Below are positions 32,867-44,640 of a DNA stretch of 64,000 nucleotides, in pieces. The notes beneath the pieces are model-generated. The model saw nothing but the letters and a program-made list of their open reading frames with translations. It made no database searches and was not told the DNA's origin. Position 1 is the first letter of the stretch; each line of letters starts with the position of its first letter. The translations under genes were made by a program, and so were the position numbers. The DNA is taken from the NCBI GenBank assembly GCA_963576565.1, contig OY755042.1, forward strand, positions 1,240,001 through 1,304,000, given 5' to 3'. This stretch comes from Aspidapion aeneum (lineage: Eukaryota > Arthropoda > Insecta > Coleoptera > Brentidae).

Positions 32867-33536
32867 CAAGACGCTAGCGCTACCAAGTCCACTTCCAATC
32901 CCTGGCTTCGCATGCGTAGATCTACCAATATGATTTACCTCATGTATTAGAATCGATGTACAGGGTGATTTTCACTTGAATGATTCTAACCACATGAAAA
33001 TAGAAAGTTTCAAAAACCTAACCTAACGAAACCTAATTAGATCTAACCGAACCGAACCAAAGCAAACTAAACCAATATTAAAAAAAAAAAAATTTCCTGA
33101 CTTCCTATCTGGGATGCTAGAGGATGTGAATCCGAACCGGACCGTACCGAACCGAACCTATCCAAACCTAACCCTACCCAACTAAACCTAATTAGCAGTA
33201 CGTGTTGTAGTTTAGTTTGGTTAGGTTAGGTTTGGTTCAGTTTAGTTAGGTTCGGTTTGGTTCGGTTCGGATTCACATCCTCTAGGATCCCGGGCAGGAA
33301 GTCAGGAAAGTTTTTCTTTTTTATAAATTATTGGTTCAGTTTCCTTCGGTTCGGTTAGATTTGATTAGGTTTTGTTAGGTTAGGTTTTTGAAACTTTCTA
33401 TTTTCATGTGGTTAGAATCATTCAAGTGAAAATCACCCTGTATGCATCTATTCTAAGACATGCGGTAAATAATATTGGTAGATCTGCGCTTGCGAAGCCA
33501 GGGATTGAAAGTGGACTTGGTAGCGCTAGCGTCTTG
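32867..33536. mobile_element. ~670-bp palindromic (fold-back) element
   Basis: CAAGACGCTAGCGCTACCAA at left and its exact inverse at right open arms of about 330 bp that meet near 33200. The arms include CAGGGTGATTTTCACTTGAA and long GGTTCGGTT/AACCGAACC runs. There is almost no unpaired centre. It divides the C-terminal domain of the LINE at 32700-37262, so it inserted later. A transcript through it would fold into a long hairpin. Confidence 0.85.
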
Positions 33537-35674
33537 TGAGTTTTTGAGGTTTAATTGAGCCTATGGGGTGGTATGCAAATATTATTTTTTTGTCTAGTAT
33601 TTACATTATGTAAAACAAGTTAATAGTTTGATTTATTTTTTAAGATATAAGTAGCCATTTCCAGAATAAAAAGTCTAGCCAAGGTCAACACCCCAAGGCT
33701 CTTAAAAATAGGCTTGCAATATTCCCGGAAGTTTGCCCTCAAAATCAATAAAGACAGAATCTTTTAAAGTAGACTCTCCCACATGCACAATCCATACCTT
33801 AACCTAGATTTCACCTTTGCATATTATAAATTTATTAAATGTTGTGTAGTTAAAATATCCCTAAGATTTAAAAACATGAAGTTAATACTATTTAACCTGG
33901 AAGCGATTTGCTCATAGTGTAATTTCCAATTTACGTTTTCGTCAATTTTAAAACCCAAAAATTTGACGTCTGAGCTATTTTGCACTTCATTACCATCTAC
34001 ATTTAAGCAAATATCACAATTTATAATAAGTTGTGTTTTATTTGAATTAAAATACAAGTCTAGTTCACCAAACCACTTACATAAACGATTTAGAACACTA
34101 TGACACTTTTCAATCAAATTTTCATCACATTTGTCCGACAAATTTAAGGAGAAATCATCAGCAATCATCAATAAGAAATCACTTGGCAAGACTTTAAGTA
34201 TAACGTTTACATACAAAATAAACAACACCGGTCCAGAACCAAACCTTGTAAGAGTCCCATGATTACTGATTTTGTTGAGGAATTAAACGAGTCAACTCGA
34301 TTTCCAACTTTGTGAACGATTTTTTACAAAGCTTCTGAACCATTCCAGCTCTACGTTCCTAATACCAAGAATGTGCAGGACCAAACCAAGCGTTTCAAAA
34401 TTCACACTATCAAAAGCCCTGCTGAGGTCACAAAATACCCCAACAGGACATTCCCCTTTATTTAAGTGTGATAATATTTTATTAAAATATGATTGAGCGG
34501 CAGTAGCCGTGTTACGTTTGTTTCTAAAAACATGTTGGTTGTTTAATAGGATTTTATTCTTCTTAATAAAACTTTTGATAAGCAGTTGGAAATAGTAATC
34601 GGCCTGTAATTAGTGGCTTTCTTTTGATTACCTTTTTTAAAAACTGGCAAAACTTTACCACAGTGAAGTGATCCAGGAAACTTTCCAGTCTTTAAAGAGA
34701 GTTTTTCTAAATATGTTAAAGGTTCAATAATAATGTAAATATTTTTTTAAAATAAAGACACAAGAACCCCATCAAATAACAGATTTTGAAGGTTGGCATA
34801 GTCATCAATCATTCTGGCCATCTTTTATCAAACAGATATTTTTTTGTATGTCCTCTGATGTTCTGTACTGAAAGGATTATCAAAATTGTTGACTCTGTCC
34901 TGACAAAAACGTCTTTTTGTATTATAAACTAGCTGCTTATGTTTTTTTTAAAATTCCTTATAACTTTCTGTTAATCGAGGATTTGGAAGAGGATCTGTGC
35001 TTGACCGTTTTACGTCATCGTTGAGCCAATTATTGTTTTTGTTACTTAAATTAGTCTGTAGTATCTTTTTTCAGGAAAATGTAAATTACAATAATGTAAA
35101 AAAGATGAGTAAAAATAATTAAATGCTTTGTCAAAATCATTACATGATATAAAATTTTCCCAGCGTTCACCTTGCAGGGTACCCTTAAATCTAAGTAAGC
35201 TACAATCACTTAAACTTCTTCTAAATTTAGAAATTGTTGTCGTTTTCATTGTTCGAAGTTTAAAATTGGGGGTTTCAACCATTCAATGAACCCAGTTATC
35301 GAACACACAACTAGATTCATTTTGACAATTAATAAAGATATGATGTATAATGGTGCTTGATGAATCAGTCACCCTTGTCGGTCATTTAACCAATGATTGA
35401 AAGTTATGACAGGAACTCAAGAAGTTAAATAAAGTTTAATAGTTTGGATTTTCATACGAATCAAAATTAAAGTCTCCATAGATTAAGATATCTGTGCCCG
35501 GACACGCTCCAAGCGTTCCAAAAATACTTTAGTGTTTCCATGAGATGGTGATCTATAAAATACTATAATTATGCAGTTTTTATTATCAATAATACATGTC
35601 CTGGCACAATACTCAAACTGTAAATTTATGCAAGTTACTGTTATCAAATTACTGCTAACATCAATATGATTTTT

Positions 35675-36755
35675 ACAATCTTTTATTTAGCTTCAGATGT
35701 TCTGTCTAACTATCTAACTATCTAACTAACTATCTAACTATCTATCAAATCTTGTGAACCGTTTTTGACACACTTCCCATTATCCGATTTGGATGAAATT
35801 TGGTACACACATAGTGGTCCCATGACAATACAACATTAAGACAAAAATATCCTACCACTCCTACCCCCACCCCATCTATAGAAAAATGCGTTTTTGACAC
35901 ACTTCCCATTATCCGATTTGGATGAAATTTGGTATACATATAGTGGTCCGATGACAATACAACAATAATGAAAAAATGTCCTCCCACCCTACCCCCCACC
36001 CCCTTCCATAAGAAATGCGTTTTTGACACACTTCACTTCAAATGACTTTTATAAAATTTGGTATATGCATAAAGGTCCGATGGCAATACAGCCCAAACAA
36101 AAAATATATTTCTACCTCTACCCCCACGCTCTCCTTCCCCCAATAGAAAAATGAGTTTCCAAACAACTCACGATCAGCGATTTCATTATAATCTAGAATA
36201 AACTCTTCTGTTCTGTTATTGAACAAATATTTTCATTTAATAGAGTAGATAGCTGAGACTAAAAAGTAGAAAATAAATTGGTAAAAATTTTTTTTATGTC
36301 ACAAGCTTTTATAAAATGCACTAAAAATTAAAAAATAATTTTCTAACATTCTAATATTATCATAATAATAAAAGCGATGGCCGCAAATCAAAGCATAAGT
36401 TAATCATAATTTGTGATCTAAACACAAGAATATTCAACATAGCAGGTCATCAAAGATATGTTTGATGTGCCGCAATATTATGCCATTGCCATACCTATGT
36501 CAGAGAAATGCTGGGGTATCTTGGGTCGGGTTGGGTGGGTTTGGTACCTCTGCATTTTTTTGCTAGATTGATTCTTGCAAATAGTGATATTTATTTGATA
36601 CGGATATCTTATCGTGCTAACATCGTCAAAATTTCCATCAGTCGGCCATCGCTTTTATTATTATGATATTATTAGAATGTTAGAAAATTATTTTTTAATT
36701 TTTAGGGCATTTTATAAAAGCTTGTGATTTAAAAAAAAAATTTACCAATTTATTT
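35675..36755 (+). mobile_element. Helentron/DINE-like element, copy Q
   Basis: The head is ACAATCTTTTATTTAGC (one change from copy P). A CTAACTATCTAACTAT microsatellite and three to four ~125-135-bp units come next (35765-36170). The tail module (36271-36755) has ~100-bp inverted ends. It splits the endonuclease domain of the surrounding LINE, which fixes its boundaries to within a few bases. Confidence 0.7.
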
Positions 36756-37262
36756 GCCCAGAGGACAACATCTCCGGGGTCATTGCTAACTCTAAAATAA
36801 GAATTTGTCAGTTTAAATCCATTTATTTGGACGCTTTCTAGAGATTCATTGGACATTCCCGTGTCGGTCAGACATAGGAAATTAAGATCTGCATATGCTA
36901 CTGTCTCTGCTATTAAGTAATTTACTTTTGTCGAATTTAATATATTGACATTTAGCAACAGAATCTGTGGCTTGAAATTTAAGTGGTTGTAGCCGGGCTT
37001 CTCCATGGCTGAAAAACCCGATTTACACACACTTCTGTTGGACATATTTCTGGATTTAGAGCAGTATTAAACTGTGTTTCGTGTATGGATACCTTAAAGG
37101 ACGCATATATCCGGATGCTTTGAAACAATCAATTTGCATTTTATCTCCTGTATATGTGGACTGAGTAGGTCTACAATAGCTTGTGAAGTTGTCCTAGGTG
37201 TTAATAGAGATACATGCAACGACAGCAACTTGGCGACACTTTGGACACCAGAAGATTGAACA

Positions 37263-37649
37263 TTTTACAATTATTATTATTTTAAATAATAAATAACTGT
37301 TTAGCACACTTAATTATAAATATCTGATATTCGCATCTGTGCTTGTTTGGTCTACAACAATTGCGAACAAAACTTTTGTATTTTAGAGGAAAGTATCCTC
37401 TTTGTGTTACGGAAACAACGCAATATGAAATAATAAAAGGTAATTTACTGTATGTGTGTGTATACACAGAGGAATAACGTAGTTTATTTCTATTTGTTTT
37501 TAGCTCGCGATGCGGACGTTGATTTTCTAGATGTTTTCTTTTATCAAAATTCAATCGATGATTAAAAAAGGCATTGAAAGCTTTTACCTCTAAATTATGA
37601 TTTTCTATATTAATAAGTATATTCAGCTACTAAAATAAAACATTTTTTT
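37263..37649. other. Unassigned stretch
   Basis: A 90-codon minus-strand frame (37554-37285) shows no family resemblance. It probably lies just beyond the LINE's 5' side. Confidence 0.35.
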
Positions 37650-39757
37650 ACAAGCTTTTATTTAAGTTCACCTGTATGTATGTATGTATGTAATCAAATC
37701 TTGCAACTCATTTTTGAAGAACTTCCAAACATCCGATTGACTTAAAATATCGCATAGCGTCTTAGTTCCGATGACAATACAATAATATGGTTTCATCGGG
37801 TACCTACCTCCCCCCCTAACGTGGGGGGTGGAGAGGGGGTGAAACTTTAGTTTGTCCGATTTCAACCAAAATTGGTATCTGGGGGCTTTTTAGGATGACG
37901 ATTACGAATTTTTGATCAGATTACAAAAATTCAATATGGCGGATTCAAAATGGAGGATTTAATGTCAAGTTTTTCTGATTACTTCCAACTGACTTCCACG
38001 TATCCGATTTACTTCAAATTTTGCATAGCGTCTTAGTTCCGGTGACAATACAATAATATGGTTTCACCGGGTACCTGCCTCCTCCCTAACGTGGGGGGTG
38101 GAGAGGGGGTAAAACTTTAGTTTGTCCGATTTCAACCAAAATTGGTATCTGGGGGTTTTTGAGGATGACAATTACGAATTTTTTATCAGATTACAAAAAC
38201 TCAATATGGCGGATTCAAAATGGAGGATTTAATGTCAAGTTTTTCTGATTACTTTCAACTGACTTCCACGTATCCGATTCACTTCAAATTTCGCATAGCG
38301 TCTTAGTTCCGGTGACAAAACAATAATATGGTTTCATCGGGTACCTACCTCCCCTCTAACGTGGGGGGTGGAGAGGGGGTAAAACTTTAGTTTGTCCGAT
38401 TTCAACCAAAATTGGTATGTTGGGGTATTTGAGGATGACAATTACGAATTTTTGATCAGATTACAAAAATTCAATATGGCTGATTCAAAATGGAGGATTT
38501 AATGTCAAGTTTTTCTGATTACTTTCAACTGACTTCCACGTGTCCGATTTACTTCAAATTTTGCATAGCGTCTTAGTTCCGGTGACAATACAATAATATG
38601 GTTTCACCGGGTACCTACCTCCCCTCTAACGCGTGGGGTGGAGAGGGGGTAAAACTTTAGTTTTTCCGATTTCAACCAAAATTGGTATCTAGGGGTTTTG
38701 GAGGATAAGGATTACGAATTTTTGATCAAATTACAAAAATTCAATATGGCGGATTCAAAATGGACGATTTAATGTCAAGTTTTTCTGATTACTTTCCACT
38801 GACTTCCACGTATCCGATTCACTTCAAATTTTGCATACCGTTATAGTTCCGATGACAATCCAATATTGTGGTATCACTGACTGCCTACCTCCCCCCTAAC
38901 GTAGAGGGCGGAGAGGGGGTAAAATTTTAGTTTGTCGGATTTCCACCAAAATTGGTATCTGGGGGTTTTTGAGGATGAGTATTACGAATTTTTAATCAGA
39001 TTACAAAAATTCAATATGGTGGATTCAAAATGGACGATTTAATAACGAGTTTTTCTGATTAATTTCAACTGACTTCTACGTAGGTTTCTGACTGATTTCA
39101 AAATTCACATGCTCTCCCACTAAAAAGTGGGGGGGGGGGCGTAGAATAGGTAAGACTTTAGTTTGTTCAATCTCGACCAAAATTTGAAATGCATAGACTT
39201 AGTCAAATCTAAAAATTTAAAAATAAATTTAGAAAAAAAAACTTTTTGAAAACAAGCTTTTATAAAATGGACTAAAAAGCATAAAATAATTTTTTGAGTG
39301 TTCTGATATCATAATAATAAAAGCGATGGGCGTATAAAAGGAAATTTACCCGTTTTTGTTTTAGCCTTGTTAACTCGAAGTTTAGTGAAAATCCAAATTC
39401 ATTATATATAGCAGAGAAATGTAAGGATAGACAATTTAACCCAACCCAACCCATCCCTACTCAAGCTATCCTTACAATTTTCTGATATGGATGGACATTA
39501 TTACGCCTGCTTCATATTAGGCAGATCATCCGCGACCGGCAGTGTGTCGATTTATTTTGTCACCTTGAAAAAGAAGAGTCGGCCCATCATCGGTTGTAGA
39601 CGATCCACCAAATGCGCATGGAAATGCATTTACCTAATATTAAATACTCCCATCGCTTTTATTATTATGATATCAGAACACTCAAAAAATTATTTTATGC
39701 TTTTTAGTCCATTTTATAAAAGCTTGTTTTCAAAAAGTTTTTTTTTCTAAATTTGTT
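37650..39757 (+). mobile_element. Helentron/DINE-like element, copy R, with 270-bp array
   Basis: The head ACAAGCTTTTATTTAAG is followed by a TATG microsatellite (37675-37692). About five 270-bp units start near 37732, 38003, 38273, 38543 and 38813. Each unit has GCATAGCGTCTTAGTTCCG-type sequence, a TAACGTGGGGGGTGGAGAGG tract and CAATATGGCGGATTCAAAAT. The tail module (39227-39757) has ~105-bp inverted repeats with ACAAGCTTTTATAAAATGG. It shares head and tail with copies P and Q, but the array is of a different unit. The YR family-2 element begins at its right edge. Confidence 0.7.
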
Positions 39758-39798
39758 TGCTACAGTCTACATTAAACAATAGCGTTAATGGCACATTA

Positions 39799-39960
39799 TA
39801 TACATTTTTTTTCAACCGACCAGAAAACATACACTTTCTGTACATTTTTTTGTACAGAAAGTTTCATTTTACAGTGCGGGTTTAGTTCAGATTCTTTCCG
39901 GTCTCCAAAGTGATCTTTATTTTTAATTTTCCGGTCTCTTGTTCTCTTTCCGGTCCCTAT
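39799..39960 (+). promoter_or_regulatory. Left-end hairpin and iterated motif of YR family 2
   Basis: ACATTTTTTTTCAACCGACC is repeated inverted at 42159-42178. A perfect 11-bp hairpin, ACTTTCTGTAC with an 8-base loop, sits at 39833-39862. CTTTCCGGTCTC-like motifs occur at about 39894, 39927 and 39944, and inverted in the right fold-back. A recombinase-binding role is inferred by analogy with family 1. Confidence 0.6.
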
Positions 39961-40111
39961 TTCAGTCAAATTAGCCATGACTTTGTGATGACAGCTTATA
40001 AAAATTGTTTTGTTTTGACAGCTTTGACATTTAAAATAAATCAATATGGCTGCCTTTTAAATAAAAAACTTGTGTTTAAAAAGAGATATTTAAAAAAATA
40101 ATAAGTAAATT

Positions 40112-41964
40112 ATGGACTTGGACATGAATGAAGAATTAAATCCGGAAGAAATAATTGAAGCAGCATCAAAGGTAACTTTCGACTTGCTACCAGAAAAATC
40201 CAAAGAGAGATATACTAGAAATTATGATGTATTCCTTAATTGGTGTCACACAAACAAAGTTAAATCAATTGATGAAAATATCCTAGTGGCATATTTTGCC
40301 GAAAAATCAGCCACATTGAAGTCCAATAGTTTATGGAGTTTATTTTCAACAATAAAAACTTGCTTATCATTAAGGAGAAATATTGATATTAGTCGCTACT
40401 ACAAGCTAATTGCATTTTTAAAGAAAAAGTCTGCAGGATATAAGCCTAAAAAGGCCAGAGTTTTCAGTGGAGAAGAAATTAATAAATTTTTGGAAGAAGC
40501 AAGGGATGAGGAATTTTTAATGCTCAAAGTAAGTAAAATACAAACAAACCTAATTATTCTCCTTGCTATTTTTGTTATAAAAACGTGTGTTTCAATCCCA
40601 ACAACTGCACTGTAACTTTTAACCAAATTTTAAAATTTTATTAGCTACAATTAACAATTTTTTCTGTAAAAACAAAAAACAATTCTATTTATTAATTTTC
40701 ATTCAATAACCTAACTAAAATAATCATAACATAACACAAGGACTACCAAGCTAAGCAATGATGCCAATTTGTTTTATATAGATTCTTTGGAACCAAATAA
40801 AAAACTCAAATTGGAATTCAATTACAACTATTATTTATTATAAACAAAAGATTCATACAAATTTTGCCATTTAAATTACAAAAAAAAACATACAACACAG
40901 ATTTTTTTGTTTTACCATCTTTATTTTTATCAAAAAATAATATAAAAAATGTATACTTTAACTAATTACTTAAATAATAGTGGAAAAAGTATTTTTAAAA
41001 CTATCTAGGTTAGTACTAGCACAGCCTACCTAGGTAGGCTGTGGTACTAGGTATCCGATTGTTTAATAACTTAGCATTCTTAATGATAAAAATAATAAAA
41101 TCCGGCAACGCTCGACTGCGGCTAGTGAAAAGAACAAGACGAGGAAAAATACCAGTTTTTATTACGGATCGGTTGCATATGGGACTGTTCACAAATTGTA
41201 AAGTTAGCAAAAATTTTAAATTTACTTTTTGATTTTAGGTTGTAACGATCATGGCCATTTCGGGAGCAATGAGGAGGGAAGAAATTACTAAATTAACCCT
41301 AAAAGACGTCACTGAGAAAGAAGACATGATAATAGTCAATATACCAAACACTAAAACAAATGTTTCAAGAACTTTCGTAATTCTTGGTGAAAGAAATTTG
41401 AAGTTATTTAAAAAATACAAAAATCTAAGGCCCCCAAATGTTCCGCATGAAAGATTCTTTTTATTTTACTCTCAAGGAAAATGTAGAAAGCAGCCAGTAG
41501 GTCTTCATGGCGTAGGAGGGGCACCTGCCAAAATCGCCAAATTTCTACAGCTTAAAAATCCACAAGAATTCACCGGACACACATTCAGGCGCACCGCTGC
41601 CACACTCCTAATAGAAGGCGGTGGAGACATATTAAACCTTAAAAATTTGGGCGGCTGGCATTCAAACTCTGTTGCTGAAGGATATATTGAGCACTCACTG
41701 AGACAAAAAGTTGATAATGCTAAAAAAATTGGAGCAGGTGCAGGCGGGAGCTTCCCAGTAGCAGCCAGCAATGGAAGTTCAACCAGAGATTTTACTACAT
41801 CTAATGTGTCTGATGCTCAAAATAATATGTTGTCAAACATTTCAGAAACAATAAATATACAGCAGAGAAATTCACCAAAAATTGAAAATACTTCGGCTGC
41901 AAATATAAATATCCAAAATGTGCATAACTGCATTTTTAATATTTATACTCAAGAGAAAAAGTAA
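40112..41964 (+). CDS. Tyrosine recombinase of YR family 2, two exons, apparently intact
   Basis: The coding sequence joins 40112-40528 and 41239-41964, giving 380 residues. Exon 1 ends after codon 139 at a phase-0 GTAAGT donor; the intron ends TTTTGATTTTAG. The join makes LMLK run into VVTIMAISGAMRREE, aligning with family 1 without a gap. Exon 1 holds the N-terminal DNA-binding region (YDVFLNWC, then FAEKSATLKSNSLW). Exon 2 holds the catalytic arginine in AMRREE, HxxR in GHTFRRTAATLL, tryptophan in LGGWHSN and tyrosine in AEGYIEHS. The tail ends NCIFNIY, like family 1. The start codon is the first ATG and matches the family-1 start. No stop or shift interrupts it. It may be an autonomous element gene; a domesticated host gene is possible. 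Identity to family 1 is low enough that these are separate lineages. Confidence 0.85.
40529..41238 (+). other. Intron of the YR family-2 gene, with an internal hairpin
   Basis: The GT-AG boundaries are at 40529 and 41238. The intron is AT-rich and has stops in every frame. A strong hairpin, CTAGCACAGCCTACCT and its near-perfect inverse, lies at about 41014-41051. Family 1 lacks this intron. Confidence 0.8.
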
Positions 41965-42158
41965 TGATGCATTAAAATTGTTTGAATTTTATATTAGGTA
42001 CATATAGGTAACTTACATATAAAATGGTTACTATAGTTATATAGGTAGTTGCGTATAAGAATTGTTCCTAATTGTAGCATAAATATTGTTTAAATATAAG
42101 TAGTCAAACATATACTTACTCTAGCTTTTGAGTAAGACAGACAGCTGTGCTTCATTAT

Positions 42159-42305
42159 GTCGGTTAAAAAAAAATATACGTACGATACACGACCGGAAAC
42201 TGACTTTACAGGTCTCCGCAGGTTTACAGGTCTCGCCTGCGGCTCGCCCTGTAAATTTCCTGTGTCGACCTGTAAAGTCCTTATTTCCGGTCTAGTAACG
42301 TAAAT
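42159..42305. repeat. Right-end inverted motif and fold-back of YR family 2
   Basis: GTCGGTTAAAAAAAAATATA (42159-42178) inverts the left motif. The arms that follow read ACGATACACGACCGGAAACTG and, inverted, ACGTTACTAGACCGGAAATA; both continue into GACTTTACAGGTC. The arm length is about 58 bp with a very short loop near 42238. Confidence 0.75.
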
Positions 42306-42480
42306 ACCTATTTCAAGTTCGATATAAAATCGTGGCGCGATTATAAAAGATACCCTTCAAATGGAGATGTATACGCGCCACGGTTTTATATCAAACTTAA
42401 AATTGATGGGTATTTTTAATAAATGCGCCACGATTTATTTAATGTTCCATTAACGCTATTGTTAAATCTAAACTTTAGTA

Positions 42481-42649
42481 AACAGAAATCGTTTAACTTA
42501 AAAAAAAATTATTTTATTTTAAACTTTTTAGTTTTAAAAAGAAGCAAAATGCAGTATGTACAACGTTTCTGTCCTGTCAATTTTGTATAATCCAGTTCCT
42601 AAATCCCCAAACCATTTAATTTATCCCTTTACACACCTTAAAAACCCCT
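42481..42649. other. Unassigned stretch between YR family 2 and a repeat array
   Basis: Short AT-rich DNA with no recognised feature. Confidence 0.3.
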
Positions 42650-43610
42650 ACCCCCGTTTCTTTTTCATAAAATTGTATTGTCACCAAAACAAATCATAAA
42701 TCTGAAAACTGCATGTTCATATCTGTTTGGATTTTTAATACAATTGTCACCAAAACAAAGCATACATCTGAAAACCGCATGTGCGTATCTGTTTTGATTT
42801 CAAAGTTCTGAATTTACCCCTTTTACACCTCTCATCCACTCCTACTTCTGGGTTTGTTCATAAAATTAGATTGTTATCAGACCCAATCATAGATCCAACA
42901 CCCGCATGATCTTATTGACTCCAAACTACCGGTTTTTTAAAATAAAATTGGATTGTCACCAAAACAAAGCATAATTCTGAAAACCGCATGTTCATATAGT
43001 TCAAATTATACCCATTTGTAATGACGTCATTTTTGTTTATCTTTGTTTAGTATATTATAAACAACGGTGACAATAAACTTTTAAAAAAAAGTAGTGTCTA
43101 TGATTTAAATAGGTAGGCAATTGTTTATGTGAAGTCTCCGTCACTGTCAATCAAAAAACATTGTTTGGCAAAAATATCTACGCCATACGTTTTTTTCTCA
43201 CTTGGTGACGTCATTACAAATGCGTATAATTTAGACTATATCTGTTTAAATTTTAAAGTTCTGAATTTACCCCCTTTATACCCCTTACACACCCCTTACT
43301 TCCGGGTTTTTTCATAAAATTGGATTGCTTTGATTCCAAGATTCTGAATTTAGCCCCTTTACACCCCTCATGCCATCTTACAGCCGGTTTTGTTTATAAA
43401 ATTGAATTGCCATCAGACCAAATCATAAATCTGAAAACCGCATGTTCGTATCTGTTTTGGTGCCAAATTTAAGAATTTGTACCCTCTACACCCCTCAGCC
43501 ATCCCCTCACTGAATTTTTTTTAGAATATTGTATTGCTATTGGACCTAAATTACTGTGCCGAATTTCATTAAAATCGGTTCCCCTTGAATGAACTTCACG
43601 GTAAGTGAAA
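42650..43610 (+). repeat. Irregular tandem array (~100-170-bp units)
   Basis: ATTGTCACCAAAACAAA, CTGAAAACCGCATGTTC and GAATTTACCCCYTTTACACC recur in order about five times with varying spacing. It ends with AATTTCATTAAAATCGGTT, the block that also ends the array at 8230-8600. It is probably part of another Helentron/DINE-like element, but its ends are not clear. Confidence 0.6.
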
Positions 43611-43794
43611 ATACGGGAAATCCTTTTTTAGCATTTTACTTCCCTCGTAGCGAAGAATTGTTTTCATGCAAAAGTGACATGTTCAAAGCCGTACCCAGGA
43701 AAAAAATTCGGGTGGAGGGGGATTAAAAAATGTCGATAAAAATTTGTATATTGTGCAATTTTTCTGTTTTATTTGAATTGCTGACTTTTAACAC

Positions 43795-44640
43795 CTTAAA
43801 GTGTGGAAGACAAAATGCCAAAACATGGGAATTCCGTTGGACGAAACCACCTTGTATACTTTATGTTTCGCCGATGATCAGATAGTAGTGGCTCAGGATT
43901 ATGACGACCTCGAATATATGACACGAAAACTAATAGAAGAGTACAATAAGTGGGGACTAGAGGTTAATCTCAATACGACAGAGTATATGTGTATCGGTGG
44001 CATGAAATAGGATCTAATCTTAAATAACGGGCAGCGAATTTAGTCCTGTGATGAGTATAAATACTTAGGTCTAAAAATTACAGCTGGCGGAAAACTAGAC
44101 AAAGCTATAAAAGATTGAAACGTACAAGGAAGAAAAGCAATAACTTTATTAAATATAATAATTTGGGACCAAAGTATATCAAAACATAACAAAAAGCATA
44201 TAACACCATTGTAAAAAGTATTATTACATACGGCTCAGAAGTATGGCCAATCAAGGATAGAACAGAAAAAATGCTTTCCGCTACGGAGATGGACTATTGG
44301 AGAAGAGCAGCAGGGAAATCAAAAAGAGAAAGAGTTACAAATCAAAGAATAAGAGAAATTATGACAGTGGGTGAACGTACTTTACTGGATGATATAAGAA
44401 CAAAACAACTGGTGTGGTACGGACATGTACAAAGAATGAATAATGAAAGACTACCTGAACAAATACTACAATGGAAACCAACTTGCCGAAGAAAACGAGG
44501 ACGGCCAAGGAGAAGCTGGAGAGAAGGAATAGACAGTGAAATAAGAATAAGAGGCCTAGATGATGAATTATTGGCAATCAGAAACGAGTGGAGATTGGGT
44601 ATCGGAAGACGTAGAACATTGTAAAACCGATAAATATATA
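43795..44640 (+). pseudogene. 5'-truncated RTE-like LINE
   Basis: The RT catalytic region reads TLCFADDQIVVAQDYDDLEY (43855-43910). It continues NKWGLEVNLNTTEYMCIGG, then after stops at 44008 and 44040 the sequence KYLGLKITA. The connection region follows, and a 117-codon frame (44271-44621) ends with RRKRGRPRRSW and GIGRRRTL, a C-terminus common in insect RTE-like elements. In-frame stops and a shift near 44200 inactivate it. A nearly identical C-terminus lies at 50502-51143 on the minus strand. The 3' end is a short AT repeat and not poly(A), as in the RTE clade. Confidence 0.8.

Larger units (their letters stand above)
32700..37262 (-). pseudogene. Nearly full-length jockey/CR1-like LINE interrupted by two other elements
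   Basis: On the minus strand the order is as follows. An ORF1 C-terminal piece (about 37200-37085, RTTSQAIVDLL) comes first. The ORF2 endonuclease start (37045-36755, with LLLNVN and LTDTG) follows, then a gap filled by the element at 35675-36755. The endonuclease then resumes (about 35670-35290, with ILIYGDFNFDS). RT follows, with FCDLSRAFDSV near 34425 and an IADD catalytic site near 34165. Next are the C-terminal domain (to about 33570), a gap filled by the palindrome 32867-33536, and a final stretch giving FNQLPVNIKNI near 32840-32810. It has many frameshifts, and the Y of YADD is replaced. The join of pieces is inferred from domain order and boundary fit. Confidence 0.8.
39760..42480 (+). 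mobile_element. YR family 2 element
   Basis: The outermost inverted repeats are AACAATAGCGTTAATGG (39775-39791) and its inverse (about 42448-42464), with weaker similarity outward. Inside these lie a left hairpin, iterated TTTCCGGTCTC motifs, a split YR gene (40112-41964), a sub-terminal inverted copy of the left motif (42159-42178), and a right fold-back (42178-42305). A second fold-back, with GATATAAAATCGTGGCGCG and its inverse, lies at about 42317-42400. The general plan is that of family 1 although the DNA motifs differ. Exact ends are uncertain because only one copy is visible. Confidence 0.65.

Noticed and set aside
33000..33370. AACCT/GGTTA-rich runs resembling insect telomeric TTAGG repeats
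   Set aside because: The units are irregular (GGTTCGG, GGTTAGG, GGTTTGG) and belong to the arms of a palindrome; no regular pentamer array.
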